64,000 nucleotides of DNA, taken from the NCBI RefSeq assembly GCF_901687125.1, contig NZ_CABFJY010000002.1:1-64000 (forward strand). Direction: 5' to 3'. Of the stretch, positions 9,179-19,836 are shown one piece after another. Source of the stretch: Actinobacillus vicugnae. Lineage in GTDB: Bacteria > Pseudomonadota > Gammaproteobacteria > Enterobacterales > Pasteurellaceae. Numbering within the stretch: position 1 is the stretch's first letter; every line of letters starts with the position of its first letter. A program made the position numbers and the translations under genes. The notes under the pieces were generated by a model, which worked only from the letters and a program-made list of their open reading frames with translations, made no database searches and was not told the DNA's origin.

Positions 9179-9816
9179 AATTCATCATATTTGTTTAAAT
9201 AAAACCAATAGCTCGCCTGTTGTAACGAAGCGCCTAATTTTTGATATAAACGAATAGCGTTTAAATTGCTTGTTTGGGTCGCAATTGAAAGACTGATTGC
9301 ACCCTGTTGTTGTGCCCAGCCGATAGCCGCTTGTAACAATTGATACGCCACACCTTGACGCTGAAATGCGGGTGCGACCGCCAGCAGCCCAACTCGAGCT
9401 TGTTTATCTCGCACTCGCACGCTAATTGCACCCTGAATTTGACCGCTTGTTGCTCTGAGTAAGAAGCAAATATCATCAAATTCTGCACGCACAGCATTGC
9501 GAATCCATGTTTGATAAAAACGCTGATTTTCAGCACGAGAAAACCACGGTGCACGAAAACGGCTCATTGGGAAAGCATTACCGAACAGGGATTCTAACTC
9601 GCTAATATCCGCCTCAGTCGCTGGCTTACAAGCGGTCATTTTTGGCTGGTAATTTACCAGTGCTAAACCAAAATCCAACTCCCCCTCAACAAACTGAAAA
9701 CCTTGAGTTTGTAGCGCCTGAATTTGCTCTACATTTTGCACTTGCACTTTTACTTCTCGAATTTCTCGCCCGAAAAAATCGGATAACCAGCGATTAGGTG
9801 CTATCTCATATTGCAT
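9175..9816 (-). CDS. wecD: dTDP-fucosamine acetyltransferase
   Basis: GNAT-fold N-acetyltransferase that acetylates dTDP-4-amino-4,6-dideoxygalactose to dTDP-Fuc4NAc. The acetyl-CoA loop is visible as LLAVAPAFQRQGVAYQLL, followed by LYQKLGA. I place the start at the ATG at 9816, which overlaps the wecC stop as TAATG and gives 213 residues. An in-frame GTG at 9828 would add four residues but lies inside wecC. The gene overlaps wecE by 4 nt. Confidence 0.9.
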   Translation of the reverse strand: MQYEIAPNRWLSDFFGREIREVKVQVQNVEQIQALQTQGFQFVEGELDFGLALVNYQPKMTACKPATEADISELESLFGNAFPMSRFRAPWFSRAENQRFYQTWIRNAVRAEFDDICFLLRATSGQIQGAISVRVRDKQARVGLLAVAPAFQRQGVAYQLLQAAIGWAQQQGAISLSIATQTSNLNAIRLYQKLGASLQQASYWFYLNKYDEL

Positions 9817-11084
9817 TATTTGATCCACACGCCTCTACTATCAACCAACCAATGTTGGCTGATCACCTCTGCTGATACGGCTTTGAATGATTGGTGATCA
9901 ACTAATAATACTAAAATATCCGCTTGCTTTAACGCTTGCTCAAAGCTGACTAGCTCAACTTTATCGGCTAATTGTGCGGGTAAAGCGCTTATATTCGGTT
10001 CCACTGCCAACACTTTTCCTGCGTGCCAATTTGCAATATGTTGAGTAATTTCGACCGCTGGGCTTTCACGCAAATCATCAATATCAGGTTTAAACGCTAA
10101 GCCTAAGCAAGCGATATTGACCTGATTCGGTGCGCAATTCTTAACGGTAACACAATCAGCTAGCGCTGTTTTTACCTTATCGATCACCCAATGTGGTTTG
10201 CTATCATTCACTTCCCGAGCTGTGCGAATCAAACGTGCTTGCTCTGGTGCTTGCGACACAATAAACCAAGGATCCACGGCAATACAATGCCCACCAACAC
10301 CAGCGCCAGGTTGCAAAATATTTACTCGAGGGTGACGATTGGCAAGTGCAATTAATTCCCAGACACTAATTTGCAATTTATCGCAAATCATGGATAGCTC
10401 ATTGGCAAAAGCGATATTCACATCACGGAAGCTATTTTCTGTGAGTTTGCACATTTCTGCGGTTCTGGCATGAGTTTGGATACATTCGCCTTTTACAAAA
10501 AGTTGATATAACTCGACCGCTTGTTGCGCACATTTTTCACTTAACCCGCCGATCACACGATCATTTTGGAATAACTCGATCATCACTTTGCCAGGTAGCA
10601 CTCGTTCTGGGCAATAGGCCATGCGAATATCTGATGCGTTTCCCATTTCAGTTGGAAACGTTAAATCTGGGCGTCGTTGTTTCAGCCATTGCTCAAGTTT
10701 TTCGGTAGTACCAACTGGCGAAGTAGACTCTAAAATCACTAAATTTCCCGCTTGCAAATGGGGGGCAATCGCCTGAGCCGCCGCTTCAATGTAACTTAAA
10801 TCAGGCTGATAGTGATGTTGAAATGGGGTAGGCACCGCAATCAGAAAGGCATCGGCAGGTTGAACCGAGACACTTGCAAAAAGCAGACCTTTTGCGACCG
10901 CTTGTTGCACAGCTTGCTCTAAATCAAGCTCAATAATATGGATTTTGCCTTGGTTAATCGTATGAACCGTTTCGGCATTAATATCCACCCCTAATACCCG
11001 ACAGCCCGCGCTGGCAAAAGCCGTTGCCGTAGGTAGTCCGATATAACCTAAACCAATTACTGAAATGGTGTTAAATGTTGTCAT
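9816..11084 (-). CDS. wecC: UDP-N-acetyl-D-mannosamine dehydrogenase
   Basis: 422 residues, UDP-glucose/GDP-mannose dehydrogenase family. It oxidises UDP-ManNAc to UDP-ManNAcA with two NAD+. The N-terminal NAD site is GLGYIGLPTA. The catalytic cysteine is C267 in GAGVGGHCIAVDPWF, and LTENSFRDVNIAFANEL is the conserved central helix. The start ATG at 11084 follows a CGGAAAC ribosome-binding site; an upstream in-frame GTG is less likely. It lies between wecB (63-bp gap) and wecD (1-nt overlap). Confidence 0.95.
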   Translation of the reverse strand: MTTFNTISVIGLGYIGLPTATAFASAGCRVLGVDINAETVHTINQGKIHIIELDLEQAVQQAVAKGLLFASVSVQPADAFLIAVPTPFQHHYQPDLSYIEAAAQAIAPHLQAGNLVILESTSPVGTTEKLEQWLKQRRPDLTFPTEMGNASDIRMAYCPERVLPGKVMIELFQNDRVIGGLSEKCAQQAVELYQLFVKGECIQTHARTAEMCKLTENSFRDVNIAFANELSMICDKLQISVWELIALANRHPRVNILQPGAGVGGHCIAVDPWFIVSQAPEQARLIRTAREVNDSKPHWVIDKVKTALADCVTVKNCAPNQVNIACLGLAFKPDIDDLRESPAVEITQHIANWHAGKVLAVEPNISALPAQLADKVELVSFEQALKQADILVLLVDHQSFKAVSAEVISQHWLVDSRGVWIK

Positions 11085-11147
11085 TTGCTTGTTTCCGAAA
11101 ATCACCGTTTAAAGCGGTGATAAAAAGCTTTGCGTTTGCAAAGCCTA

Positions 11148-12284
11148 TCAATAAAACGTTTGTTTAATCGCATTAACAATGCGCTGGCACGCTTTGCCAT
11201 CGCCATAAGGATTGTGCGCCTGCGCCATACTTTGGTATGCGTATTCATCCTCGAGTAAACGCTCTACCTCAGCAATGATTTTTTCGCTATCGGTACCGAC
11301 CAAACGCACCGTACCAGCTTGAATTGCTTCTGGACGTTCGGTTGTTTCACGCATGACTAACACGGGTTTGCCTAGCGCTGGCGCTTCCTCTTGAATACCG
11401 CCTGAATCGGTTAAAATCAGATAAGAACGATCCATTAAGTATACAAAAGGTAAATAATCTTGCGGTTCAATCAAAAAGATATTGTCGATCCCTGCTAATA
11501 AACGGGTGACAGGTTCATACACATTAGGGTTTAAATGAACTGGGTATACAATTTGCACCTCTGGATGACGTTGTGCAATCGCCACCAATGCTTGGCAAAT
11601 ACGCTCAAAACCTTGCCCGAAACTTTCACGACGATGCCCTGTTACCAACAGCATTTTTTTACGATGATCCAAAAATGGATATTGCCCTGCTAATTGAGCT
11701 GCAAGCGGTGCATTATTGCCAATTTTTTGCAACACGCCTAACAGTGCATCAATCACCGTATTGCCCGTAACCCAAATCGTTTGCTCGGCTTTTAACTCTT
11801 GCAATAAGTTAGCTTTCGCTTCTTGCGTCGGCGCAAAATGATAGTGCGCAATCACACTTGTTAATAAACGATTGCCCTCTTCGGGAAAAGGTGAATAGAG
11901 ATTGCCTGTTCTCAGACCCGCTTCTACATGTCCAACAGGAATTTGGTGATAATAACAAGCGAGCGTAGCAGCAAATGTCGTCGTCGTATCGCCATGAACC
12001 AACACAATATCTGGACGATAATTTGCAAATACTGCTTTCAATTCTTGCAAAATACGAAGAGTAATATCGGTAAGGTCTTGCCCTAATTTCATGATATTCA
12101 AATCAAAATCAGGCTGAATTTCAAATAAACTTAACACTTGATCCAACATTTCTCGATGCTGTCCAGTCACACAAACTTTCGCATTAAAATGCGGATCATC
12201 CGCTAGCATCTTCGCTAGCGGAGCCATTTTGATCGCCTCTGGGCGTGTACCAAAAATGGTTAATACATTAATTTTTTTGGTCAT
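11148..12284 (-). CDS. wecB: UDP-N-acetylglucosamine 2-epimerase (non-hydrolysing)
   Basis: 378 residues, close to the 376 of E. coli WecB. It interconverts UDP-GlcNAc and UDP-ManNAc in the cytoplasm. The GTRPEAIKM loop is at the N-terminus. Catalytic acids correspond to D99 (VHGDTTT), E121 ([10 protein letters not shown]) and E135 (SPFPEEGNR), and the UDP-binding segment [12 protein letters not shown] is present. The start overlaps wzzE by 17 nt, as expected in a coupled operon. Confidence 0.96.
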   Translation of the reverse strand: MTKKINVLTIFGTRPEAIKMAPLAKMLADDPHFNAKVCVTGQHREMLDQVLSLFEIQPDFDLNIMKLGQDLTDITLRILQELKAVFANYRPDIVLVHGDTTTTFAATLACYYHQIPVGHVEAGLRTGNLYSPFPEEGNRLLTSVIAHYHFAPTQEAKANLLQELKAEQTIWVTGNTVIDALLGVLQKIGNNAPLAAQLAGQYPFLDHRKKMLLVTGHRRESFGQGFERICQALVAIAQRHPEVQIVYPVHLNPNVYEPVTRLLAGIDNIFLIEPQDYLPFVYLMDRSYLILTDSGGIQEEAPALGKPVLVMRETTERPEAIQAGTVRLVGTDSEKIIAEVERLLEDEYAYQSMAQAHNPYGDGKACQRIVNAIKQTFY

Positions 12285-13185
12285 TACGTTGCTTTCTGCT
12301 CAATAAACCTGAAAACGAAACTAGCATAATACCGAATAGTAACCCACTCAATCCGCCAATCGTCAGCCACAGTGACTGATTTGGCGAAGCTGGAAAGAGA
12401 GGCGCTGTTGGCGATGTGAGCCAGCGAAATGCCTTTAATTTATCATCTAACGGCTGCACCGAGCGCATTAAAGCCAGTTTGCCATTCCAGTCTTGCGCTG
12501 CAATTTGGTTGCCTTGTTGAGTTGCACCTAATTTAATTTCAGCCGCATTTTTTACCTGTTGAAAGAGAACTTTCCATTTAGCAATCAGCTCCGCATTCAA
12601 GGCTCGCTTTGTCTGCTGATTAGCAAATTCAATAAATTGGCTCAGTAGTTGTTGTGCTTCTTCTGGATTGGTTGACACCACACTTAAACGATCTACAGAT
12701 TGAAGTCTTGAGCCATTTTCAAACACAAATTGTTTTGCCATTTGTTGCGCCATAACTGCAATCGGCTGATTTTCCAGTTGTGCTTTTAATTTCACCACTT
12801 CTGTCTGCGCCAGAAAATTCACTAACAAATCTAATGAGCTTAGATTGCGTTTAAACTCGGCGTACACATTTTGTGTTACCCTCTCTTCTGAGGTTTGTGA
12901 CACACTTGGTGTCAATGTCAACTCACTCTTATCATCTTTTACTACCTGATAAGTCACGTTATCACCACCATTTACAAAATTATAGGTGGAAAACAGCGCA
13001 TAATAATTGCCAAGTTCTAGCACAGTTGGCTGATCAAATTGCGCCACGGCTTTCCAAGTAGGCGTTTTAAGCTGTGCTAATCCAAACGCAATACCCGCGC
13101 CAATCGCACTAGTTAAAACGAGCGTAACAGCGCTTTGAGCAACACGTTTAATTAATGAAGTGGGTTGTTCTAATCGTGCTTGCAT
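12268..13185 (-). CDS. wzzE: ECA chain-length regulator
   Basis: 305 residues, shorter than the roughly 350 of E. coli WzzE. The two-span Wzz topology is clear: one hydrophobic segment near residues 15-35, a long periplasmic domain, and a second segment near 270-292 ([20 protein letters not shown]). Wzz proteins set the modal length of the polymer made by WzyE. The gene follows wecA by 9 bp and overlaps wecB, the E. coli position. Confidence 0.88.
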   Translation of the reverse strand: MQARLEQPTSLIKRVAQSAVTLVLTSAIGAGIAFGLAQLKTPTWKAVAQFDQPTVLELGNYYALFSTYNFVNGGDNVTYQVVKDDKSELTLTPSVSQTSEERVTQNVYAEFKRNLSSLDLLVNFLAQTEVVKLKAQLENQPIAVMAQQMAKQFVFENGSRLQSVDRLSVVSTNPEEAQQLLSQFIEFANQQTKRALNAELIAKWKVLFQQVKNAAEIKLGATQQGNQIAAQDWNGKLALMRSVQPLDDKLKAFRWLTSPTAPLFPASPNQSLWLTIGGLSGLLFGIMLVSFSGLLSRKQRNDQKN

Positions 13186-13194
13186 AACAAAACC

Positions 13195-14265
13195 TTATGA
13201 CTCAATTCTTAATTTTCTTTTCGCTCTGCGTTTCATACGGCGAATAAAGCGAGTAACACGCCATGCATGGGTAATTGAATAAGCATAGATAAAGAATAAT
13301 ACAATAAAACCGATGGTCATCACCCATTGGTTCCAATAGTAATATTCACCTAATACACCAATGGTAGAGCAAATTGCTGCCCCAAACGTAATTACCGCTA
13401 ACGCCTGACGAGAGCTTAAACCTGCACGCATCATTAAATGATGTAAGTGCAAGCGGTCTGGTCTGAACGGACTTTTACCTTTTTTCAGACGGCGAATAAT
13501 CACCGCTACCATATCAATTAACGGCACCGCAATCAGCCATAAACCTGTAATTGGGCTAATCGTATGTCCCTGCCCTTGGGTACTCAGCAATAAAATCCAA
13601 ATAATGGTAAAGCCGATTAGGGTACTGCCCGAATCGCCCATAAATACTTTCCATTTCGCACCAAATACACTGAGGTTAAACAGCGCATACGGAATCAGCA
13701 CCACGATAATGGCAAAGCACCAATAAGCGAGCGTATATTGCTCATCGAGCAACATTAGCACACCAATTCCCGCAAAACTTGCACTAGACAGCCCTGCTAA
13801 TAAGCCATCAATACCGTCCACCATATTAAACGCATTAATCACACCTATCGTAACAAGCACGGTGACAACCACACCTAACACGCCAAGCTCAATACTAAAC
13901 GGCGCAATCACTTGCCCTAGACTATCTAAAGAAAGCCCGTTGTAAATCATAAGCCCTGCTAATGTGGCTTGAATAATGGCTCTAATAAACGGGCTAACAT
14001 CAAAACGGTCATCCAACACCCCAATAATCAGCAAAGAAGTCACGGCGGTTAAATAAAGCCACGGCAGGCGCATATCTTGCCATTCCATAAAATAGAAGGT
14101 GAGATTGCCTAAAAATAAAGCGATACCGCCGATTAATGGAATAAGCCCCTGATGACGCTTACGGTAGTTAGGTTTATCCACCAAACCGATTTTTTCCGCC
14201 ACTGGACGCATAAAAATCAGGCTTGCGAATGAGACAATAAAAACGGCAATAAAAGTAAGCCACAT
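13195..14265 (-). CDS. wecA: Undecaprenyl-phosphate GlcNAc-1-phosphate transferase
   Basis: 356 residues, polytopic MraY/WecA family. It transfers GlcNAc-1-P from UDP-GlcNAc to undecaprenyl phosphate, the first membrane step of ECA synthesis and often of O antigen. Signatures are the aspartate motif in IIGVLDDRFDVSP, NAFNMVDGIDGLLAG and the basic loop DRLHLHHLMMRAG. It is the first gene of the ECA operon. The 217-bp gap to the divergent hemL must hold its promoter, but I could not pick a convincing -35/-10 pair. Confidence 0.95.
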   Translation of the reverse strand: MWLTFIAVFIVSFASLIFMRPVAEKIGLVDKPNYRKRHQGLIPLIGGIALFLGNLTFYFMEWQDMRLPWLYLTAVTSLLIIGVLDDRFDVSPFIRAIIQATLAGLMIYNGLSLDSLGQVIAPFSIELGVLGVVVTVLVTIGVINAFNMVDGIDGLLAGLSSASFAGIGVLMLLDEQYTLAYWCFAIIVVLIPYALFNLSVFGAKWKVFMGDSGSTLIGFTIIWILLLSTQGQGHTISPITGLWLIAVPLIDMVAVIIRRLKKGKSPFRPDRLHLHHLMMRAGLSSRQALAVITFGAAICSTIGVLGEYYYWNQWVMTIGFIVLFFIYAYSITHAWRVTRFIRRMKRRAKRKLRIES

Positions 14266-14482
14266 AACGGGTTTACTCCCTCAAAATAAATGTATAAAAA
14301 TGCGTGCAGAATATCATAAAGGGACAGACTCTCAAATTTTTTTAGGTTATTTGCGCTTTTTTTTATAAAATAAAATCAATAGGATCACCCTCGCTCTTTG
14401 TGACATAAAAAAATGGGTAAGCGGTGATTTTTTCTCAATTTTTTGCAAAATTTATGCCTAATTTCAATTTAAGGAATCTTTT

Positions 14483-15763
14483 ATGTCTAGATCTGAACAA
14501 CTATTTGAACAAGCTCAAAAAGTGATCCCTGGTGGGGTAAATTCGCCAGTACGTGCTTTTAAAGGTGTTGGCGGAACACCTGTATTTATCCAAAAGGCGG
14601 AAGGCGCTTATATTACCGATTCAGATGGTAAAAGATATATTGATTACGTCGGTTCTTGGGGGCCGATGGTGTTAGGTCATAATCATCCAGCAATTATTGA
14701 TGCTGTATTGAAAGCCGTACCAAACGGTTTAAGCTTCGGTGCACCAACTGAAAGCGAAATTACTTTAGCAGAATTAGTCACCAAATTAGTTCCGTCTATT
14801 GAGCTAGTGCGTATGGTTAGCTCAGGTACGGAAGCAACCATGTCGGCGATTCGCTTAGCACGTGGTTATACAGGGCGTGACAAAATCATTAAATTTGAAG
14901 GTTGCTACCATGGTCATTCAGATTCTCTATTAGTAAAAGCAGGCTCTGGTGCCTTAACACTTGGTCAGCCAAGTGGCCCAGGTGTACCTGCTGATTTTGC
15001 TAAACACACATTGACTTGCACTTATAACGATTTAGATTCGGTAAAAGCTGCTTTTGCACAATATCCAAATGAAATTGCTTGTTTAATCGTTGAACCAGTC
15101 GCAGGTAATATGAACTGTATTCCGCCCCAAAATGATTTCTTAAAAGGTTTACGTGCTTTATGTGATCAATATGGTGCGGTATTTATTATTGATGAAGTAA
15201 TGACTGGTTTCCGTGTGGCATTAGGCGGGGCGCAAGCCTATTACAATGTCAAACCAGATTTAACCACACTGGGTAAAATTATTGGTGGTGGTATGCCTGT
15301 AGGTGCATTTGGCGGTAAAAAAGAAATTATGGAATACATTGCTCCAACAGGGCCTGTATATCAAGCGGGTACTCTTTCAGGCAACCCGATTGCGATGGCG
15401 GCAGGTTTAGCCTGTTTAACCGAATTATCCAAGGCAGGTAATGAAGAAAAACTTGCTGTCCAAACTAAAACCTTAGCAGAAGGCTTTAAAGCATTAGCAG
15501 ATAAACACAACGTACCGCTAACCGTGCAATATGTGGGCGGTATGTTCGGTTTATTCTTTACCGAACAAACAGAAATCAATAATTTCCAAGATGTGATGAA
15601 ATGCGATGCGGCAAAATTCAACCGTTTCTTCCATTTAATGTTAGAACAAGGTGTATATCTTGCACCATCTGCATTTGAGGCTGGCTTTATGTCTCTGGCA
15701 CACAGTGATGAAGATATTCAAGCTACCCTCGCTGCTGCCGATAAAGCATTTGCAGCGTTGTAG
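14483..15763 (+). CDS. hemL: Glutamate-1-semialdehyde 2,1-aminomutase
   Basis: 426 residues, the family length. A PLP enzyme that converts glutamate-1-semialdehyde to 5-aminolevulinate in the C5 route of tetrapyrrole synthesis. The PLP lysine is K265 in [33 protein letters not shown] and the DEVMTGFRV segment (aspartate contact with the pyridine ring) are present. AAGGAAT lies 7 nt before the ATG. It is monocistronic here and followed by repeat A and a USS hairpin. Confidence 0.97.
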   Translation: MSRSEQLFEQAQKVIPGGVNSPVRAFKGVGGTPVFIQKAEGAYITDSDGKRYIDYVGSWGPMVLGHNHPAIIDAVLKAVPNGLSFGAPTESEITLAELVTKLVPSIELVRMVSSGTEATMSAIRLARGYTGRDKIIKFEGCYHGHSDSLLVKAGSGALTLGQPSGPGVPADFAKHTLTCTYNDLDSVKAAFAQYPNEIACLIVEPVAGNMNCIPPQNDFLKGLRALCDQYGAVFIIDEVMTGFRVALGGAQAYYNVKPDLTTLGKIIGGGMPVGAFGGKKEIMEYIAPTGPVYQAGTLSGNPIAMAAGLACLTELSKAGNEEKLAVQTKTLAEGFKALADKHNVPLTVQYVGGMFGLFFTEQTEINNFQDVMKCDAAKFNRFFHLMLEQGVYLAPSAFEAGFMSLAHSDEDIQATLAAADKAFAAL

Positions 15764-15773
15764 TTCCATTTAG

Positions 15774-15943
15774 CCACCCCTCGCACGAGCCGTTACAAGG
15801 ATCTGCAAGCCTACTGAGCCACTTTGTGGCTCTATTCTGTTTCCTAACCATAAGTAGTCAAAATTTCATAACTTGTTAATATTTAACGGAAATCCCCTCT
15901 TTAGAAAAGAGGGGTTAGGGGAGATTTGATTGCGATAGTGATT
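15774..15943 (+). repeat. 170-bp dispersed structured repeat, copy A
   Basis: A non-coding block after hemL with two internal palindromes: GAGCCAC-TTT-GTGGCTC, and CCCCTCTTT-AGA-AAAGAGGGG. The latter is followed by TTAGGGGAGATTTGATTGCG. A clearly homologous copy lies in the opposite orientation at 30678-30852, matching along nearly the whole length with a few small indels. No ORF is present. The first hairpin could terminate hemL transcription. Confidence 0.75.
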
Positions 15944-15947
15944 AAAT

Positions 15948-16005
15948 ACAAGCGGTTGAATTCTCACTAAATTCTGCAAATTCCAGCCGAAATCCAACCG
16001 CTTGT
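15948..16005. terminator. Inverted uptake-sequence pair between hemL and nagA
   Basis: ACAAGCGGTTGAATT and the inverse AATCCAACCGCTTGTA form a stem between convergent hemL and nagA. Both arms are Actinobacillus-type DNA uptake sequences. Paired uptake sequences commonly act as bidirectional terminators in Pasteurellaceae. The A/T tails here are weak. Confidence 0.6.
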
Positions 16006-16011
16006 AGATAC

Positions 16012-17154
16012 TTAAAACGCTGTCCACTCACCATTTACCGCACAACCAACCACTTCAAAACGGTTGGTAAATACGGTTAAATTGGCAATTTTGCCCACTT
16101 CGATTGAGCCTAAACGATCATCCACACCTATCGCTATTGCTGGGTAGTAACTACACATTCTAAGCGTTTCATCGAGTGGAATGCCCACTTCTTGCACCGC
16201 ATTTTTAACTGATTCGATCATCGTAATTGATGCGCCACCAAGCGTACCGTTAGCGTCATAACATTTGCCATCACGTACATAGACAGTAGTGCCAACAAAA
16301 TCAAACTGGTCAATATCCGCCCCTGCCGCTGCCGTGGCATCAGTCACGATACATAACTTATTGCCTTTCACACGATGCGCAATTTTGACATTGCCAAATT
16401 CGACGTGTAAGCCGTCCACAATCACGCCTGTATAAACCTCATCGCTGTCTAACACCGCGCCAACTACGCCCATTGCGCGTCCTGAACTAATTGGCGACAT
16501 TGCATTATGCAAATGGGTGGCAAAGGTTGCACCACTCGCAAACGCTTGTTTCGCAACTTCGTAAGTCGCATTTGAATGTCCAATGGATACGATAATGCCA
16601 CTTTTCACAAAATCAGGAATCGCTTTTGCGGTTGGGTTCTCGGCGGCTAACGTAATTTTAGTAATTACATCAGCGTTATCGCATAAAAATTGTTGCATTT
16701 CTGGGGTGATTTCACGCACATATTCGGCACGATGCACGCCTTTTTTCTCGAGGCTGAGATAAGGCCCTTCTAAGTGCAAACCGAGTGCTTGATTTTGATA
16801 TTTCTGCAAATACTCCCGCATTGCACCAACAACCTGTTTCATTCCCTCGTCTGATGCAGTGATAAAGGTTGGTAAGTAACTAGTAGTGCCAGCGCGCAAA
16901 TTGGTTTGTTGCATAATTTCAAAAGTGTGAACTGTCGGTTCACTATTTACCATTACCCCGCCACAACCATTCAATTGCAAATCAATAAAACCAGCCGTTA
17001 AATTATGCCCTTTTAAGTCAATACGTTGTATATCATCGGCAAGTTGTGCTTCGGGTAAAAGAGCTTGAATTTTATCATTTTCAATAATCACCGCATGTCC
17101 GTATAACACGGCTTTAGCGGTATAAATCACACTGTTAGTGAAAGCATATTTCAT
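16012..17154 (-). CDS. nagA: N-acetylglucosamine-6-phosphate deacetylase
   Basis: About 380 residues, amidohydrolase superfamily. It removes acetate from GlcNAc-6-P to give glucosamine-6-P. Metal and catalytic segments are LHLEGPYLS, SIGHSNATYE, FATHLHNAMSP and the catalytic aspartate in CIVTDATAAAG. I place the start at the ATG at 17154 because GGAG lies 6 nt upstream. An in-frame TTG at 17166 lies within the ribosome-binding site. It is the last gene of the nanE-nanK-nanA-nagB-nagA operon. Confidence 0.95.
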   Translation of the reverse strand: MKYAFTNSVIYTAKAVLYGHAVIIENDKIQALLPEAQLADDIQRIDLKGHNLTAGFIDLQLNGCGGVMVNSEPTVHTFEIMQQTNLRAGTTSYLPTFITASDEGMKQVVGAMREYLQKYQNQALGLHLEGPYLSLEKKGVHRAEYVREITPEMQQFLCDNADVITKITLAAENPTAKAIPDFVKSGIIVSIGHSNATYEVAKQAFASGATFATHLHNAMSPISSGRAMGVVGAVLDSDEVYTGVIVDGLHVEFGNVKIAHRVKGNKLCIVTDATAAAGADIDQFDFVGTTVYVRDGKCYDANGTLGGASITMIESVKNAVQEVGIPLDETLRMCSYYPAIAIGVDDRLGSIEVGKIANLTVFTNRFEVVGCAVNGEWTAF

Positions 17155-17204
17155 TATTTTCTCCAAAGGAAAAGGTCTGTTTATAGTGTAACAGACCTTA
17201 AAAC

Positions 17205-18008
17205 TTACAACACGCTTTGAATCGCATTTGCTTCAAGTTGGGTAAAATATTTCACGGTTTTGACTTTCAGTTCTTGAGTGGCAGGTTCATCACACACTAC
17301 GATGCCCCGTTCATGTAATTGTAAGGCGCTAACTGTCCATAAATGATTTACCGCACCTTCCACACAAGCCTGTAAAGCAAGGGCTTTGTTATAGCCCGTA
17401 ATCAATAACATCACTTCTTCCGCATCTAACAAGGTTGCCACGCCAATCGTAAGCGCATATTTCGGCACTTTATTAACATCGTGATCAAAAAAGCGAGAGT
17501 TGGCGATTAAAGTATCTTCGGTAAGGGTTTTGATGCGAGTGCGAGAGCGCAAAGACGAAGCAGGTTCATTAAAAGCAATATGCCCATCTACCCCAACGCC
17601 ACCCATAAATAAATGGATTTTGCCGTATGATTTAATTTTCTGTTCATAACGCCAGCACTCTGCTTCATGATCATCGGTATTGCCATTCAACATATTGATA
17701 TTTTGCGGTTGAATATCGATATGATCGAAGAAATGACGGTGCATAAAGGAATGGTAACTTTCGGGGTGATCTTCTGGCAAGCCCACATATTCATCCATAT
17801 TAAAAGTCACCACATGCTTAAAGCTCACTTCGCCCGCTTGGTATAAGCGCAGTAGCTCTCGATAGGTTTGTAGCGGCGTACCGCCTGTTGGTAGGCCCAA
17901 TACAAAAGGACGATCAGCTGTTGGTTGAAATTGGTTAATTCTATCCACAATATAACGAGCCGCCCAACGACTCACTTGTTCACTGGTTTGTAGGGGGATA
18001 AGACGCAT
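17205..18008 (-). CDS. nagB: Glucosamine-6-phosphate deaminase
   Basis: 267 residues, the standard length. It converts glucosamine-6-P to fructose-6-P and ammonia, feeding sialic acid and GlcNAc carbon into glycolysis. Signatures are [12 protein letters not shown] near the N-terminus, [10 protein letters not shown] and [17 protein letters not shown], which carries the catalytic His. AGGAA precedes the ATG. There are 50 bp to nagA and 49 bp to nanA, all in one direction. Confidence 0.97.
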   Translation of the reverse strand: MRLIPLQTSEQVSRWAARYIVDRINQFQPTADRPFVLGLPTGGTPLQTYRELLRLYQAGEVSFKHVVTFNMDEYVGLPEDHPESYHSFMHRHFFDHIDIQPQNINMLNGNTDDHEAECWRYEQKIKSYGKIHLFMGGVGVDGHIAFNEPASSLRSRTRIKTLTEDTLIANSRFFDHDVNKVPKYALTIGVATLLDAEEVMLLITGYNKALALQACVEGAVNHLWTVSALQLHERGIVVCDEPATQELKVKTVKYFTQLEANAIQSVL

Positions 18009-18057
18009 AATATTTCCTAATTATTGTTGTTATATATGTATGACAAACGGTCAAATT

Positions 18058-18936
18058 TTATAAAAATTTTGCATAAAGTGCTGTTGCTACTTCAAGTTGT
18101 TTCTCGGTTGCTTTTGCAGTCATCGGCTCACGACAATAACCCGCCTCCACGCCTTGTAATTTGAGTAATTCTTTAATTGTAAGATATAAACCATTTGCCA
18201 AAATACCTTCAATCAGATCATTAGTAACGTGTTGCACTGCTAATGCTTCCGCTAATTTACCTTGTTTAGTCAATTCAAAAATTTGACGAGCTCGCGGGGC
18301 ATTTACGTTAAAGGTCGAACCGATTGCACCATCCACACCAAGCGCAACTGCTGGTAGTAACATTTCATCAAAGCCTGCCCAGATTAAATGATTTGGATAG
18401 GCTTTTTTCAAACGTTCTAATAAATAGAAATCACCTGCAGTAAATTTTACGCCTAAGATTTTCGGATTTTTATACAATTCGCCAAACTGTTCAACACCGA
18501 TATTCACACCAGTTAAGAATGGAATTGAGTACACAATCATATTATTACCTGTTTCCGCAATAATGGTGTCGTAATAATGTTTGATTTCCGCAAAACTGAA
18601 TTTGTAATAGAATGGTGTTACCGCCGATAAACTATCATAACCTAATTCAGTTGCATATTTACCTAATTCGACCGCTTCTTGTAAATTGACACTGCCAACT
18701 TGAGCAATTAATGCGATTTGATCTCTCGCTTCATCTTTTGCAATGCGGAAAATTTCTTTTTTCTCTACGATGGAAAGCATAAAGTTTTCGCCAGTTGAAC
18801 CACCAACATATAAACCGTCTACTTTCATTTTGTCGATATTATGGCGAATGATTTGGCGTAACCCCTTCTCATTAATCGATCCGTCTTGATTAAATGCTAC
18901 AAGTAACGCACTAAAAATACCCGTTAAATTCTTCAT
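18058..18936 (-). CDS. nanA: N-acetylneuraminate lyase
   Basis: 292 residues, DHDPS-like TIM barrel aldolase. It splits N-acetylneuraminate into ManNAc and pyruvate. The Schiff-base lysine is K164 (LGVKFTAGDF) and the catalytic tyrosine is Y136 (VYSIPFLTG). GGSTGENFML is the conserved carboxylate-binding loop. It lies between nagB and nanK. Confidence 0.96.
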   Translation of the reverse strand: MKNLTGIFSALLVAFNQDGSINEKGLRQIIRHNIDKMKVDGLYVGGSTGENFMLSIVEKKEIFRIAKDEARDQIALIAQVGSVNLQEAVELGKYATELGYDSLSAVTPFYYKFSFAEIKHYYDTIIAETGNNMIVYSIPFLTGVNIGVEQFGELYKNPKILGVKFTAGDFYLLERLKKAYPNHLIWAGFDEMLLPAVALGVDGAIGSTFNVNAPRARQIFELTKQGKLAEALAVQHVTNDLIEGILANGLYLTIKELLKLQGVEAGYCREPMTAKATEKQLEVATALYAKFL

Positions 18937-18954
18937 ATAATGTTCCTTATTTAA

Positions 18955-19827
18955 CTAATAATGTTGTTCTGCCCACGCAGCCGCACCAATTAATCCAGCA
19001 TCAGCGCCATATTTTGCCGCTTCTAATTCACAATGGTAAAAATGAGGCATTTCAGCTAAATACTTTTGTACTAGCGGTAAATAACCTTCTGCCAATCCGA
19101 CACTGCCACCAATCACCACTTTTTGCGTGTCTAAACCAATGGTTAAATCCGCCACTAAATTCGCAATAGCTTTTGCAGATTTTTCGACTAATTCGACCGC
19201 TTGTACTTTACCCGCTCGGAATTGTTCAAACACTTGTTTTGGGGTACAAGGCTCCGCCCATTGGCTTGAAATGGCTTCGATTGCTCGTCCTGATGCAACC
19301 GCTTCAACGCACCCACGGCGACCACAACCACAAATAGCACCATTCGGATCGGCTAAGGTATGTCCAATGTGTCCCGCTACACCATGCGGTTGGGTAAGCA
19401 ATTTACCGTTTTGAATAATGCCACCACCAACTCCTGTTGAAACGGTAATAAATACAAAATTTTCGATTACTTGTTTATCTTGATGTTGATACTCGGCACA
19501 AGCTGCCGCTTGTACGTCATTTAGCAAGAAAATCGGTTTATCCGTATGCTGCGCAATACTTTCTTGGAGCGGAAAGAAAGCTAACCCACCTAAATTTTTC
19601 GGATTTAGTGCCGTTAAAACTCCATTATTGATAATACCCGTCGAAGCCACTGAAACCGCATCAAACTGCCCTTGATACTGTTGCAAAATAGTCGCTAACG
19701 TTTGGTGCATCGCTTCCGCTACAGTTTGTTGCGGTGTGCTGATTTGTTGTCGTTGCGAAATCACACTATTTTCAACCAATGCCGAAGCAATTTTAGTTCC
19801 ACCAATATCTAATGCTAAACAACGCAT
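18955..19827 (-). CDS. nanK: N-acetylmannosamine kinase
   Basis: 290 residues, ROK family. It phosphorylates ManNAc at O6. The ATP phosphate motif DIGGTK is at residues 7-12. The catalytic Asp is in FLLNDVQAAACAEY, and the zinc-binding CGCGRRGC follows HIGHTLADPNG. It is 9 bp downstream of nanE. A kinase of this type would be wrongly called glucokinase without the nan context. Confidence 0.93.
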   Translation of the reverse strand: MRCLALDIGGTKIASALVENSVISQRQQISTPQQTVAEAMHQTLATILQQYQGQFDAVSVASTGIINNGVLTALNPKNLGGLAFFPLQESIAQHTDKPIFLLNDVQAAACAEYQHQDKQVIENFVFITVSTGVGGGIIQNGKLLTQPHGVAGHIGHTLADPNGAICGCGRRGCVEAVASGRAIEAISSQWAEPCTPKQVFEQFRAGKVQAVELVEKSAKAIANLVADLTIGLDTQKVVIGGSVGLAEGYLPLVQKYLAEMPHFYHCELEAAKYGADAGLIGAAAWAEQHY

Positions 19828-19836
19828 AATCGCCTC

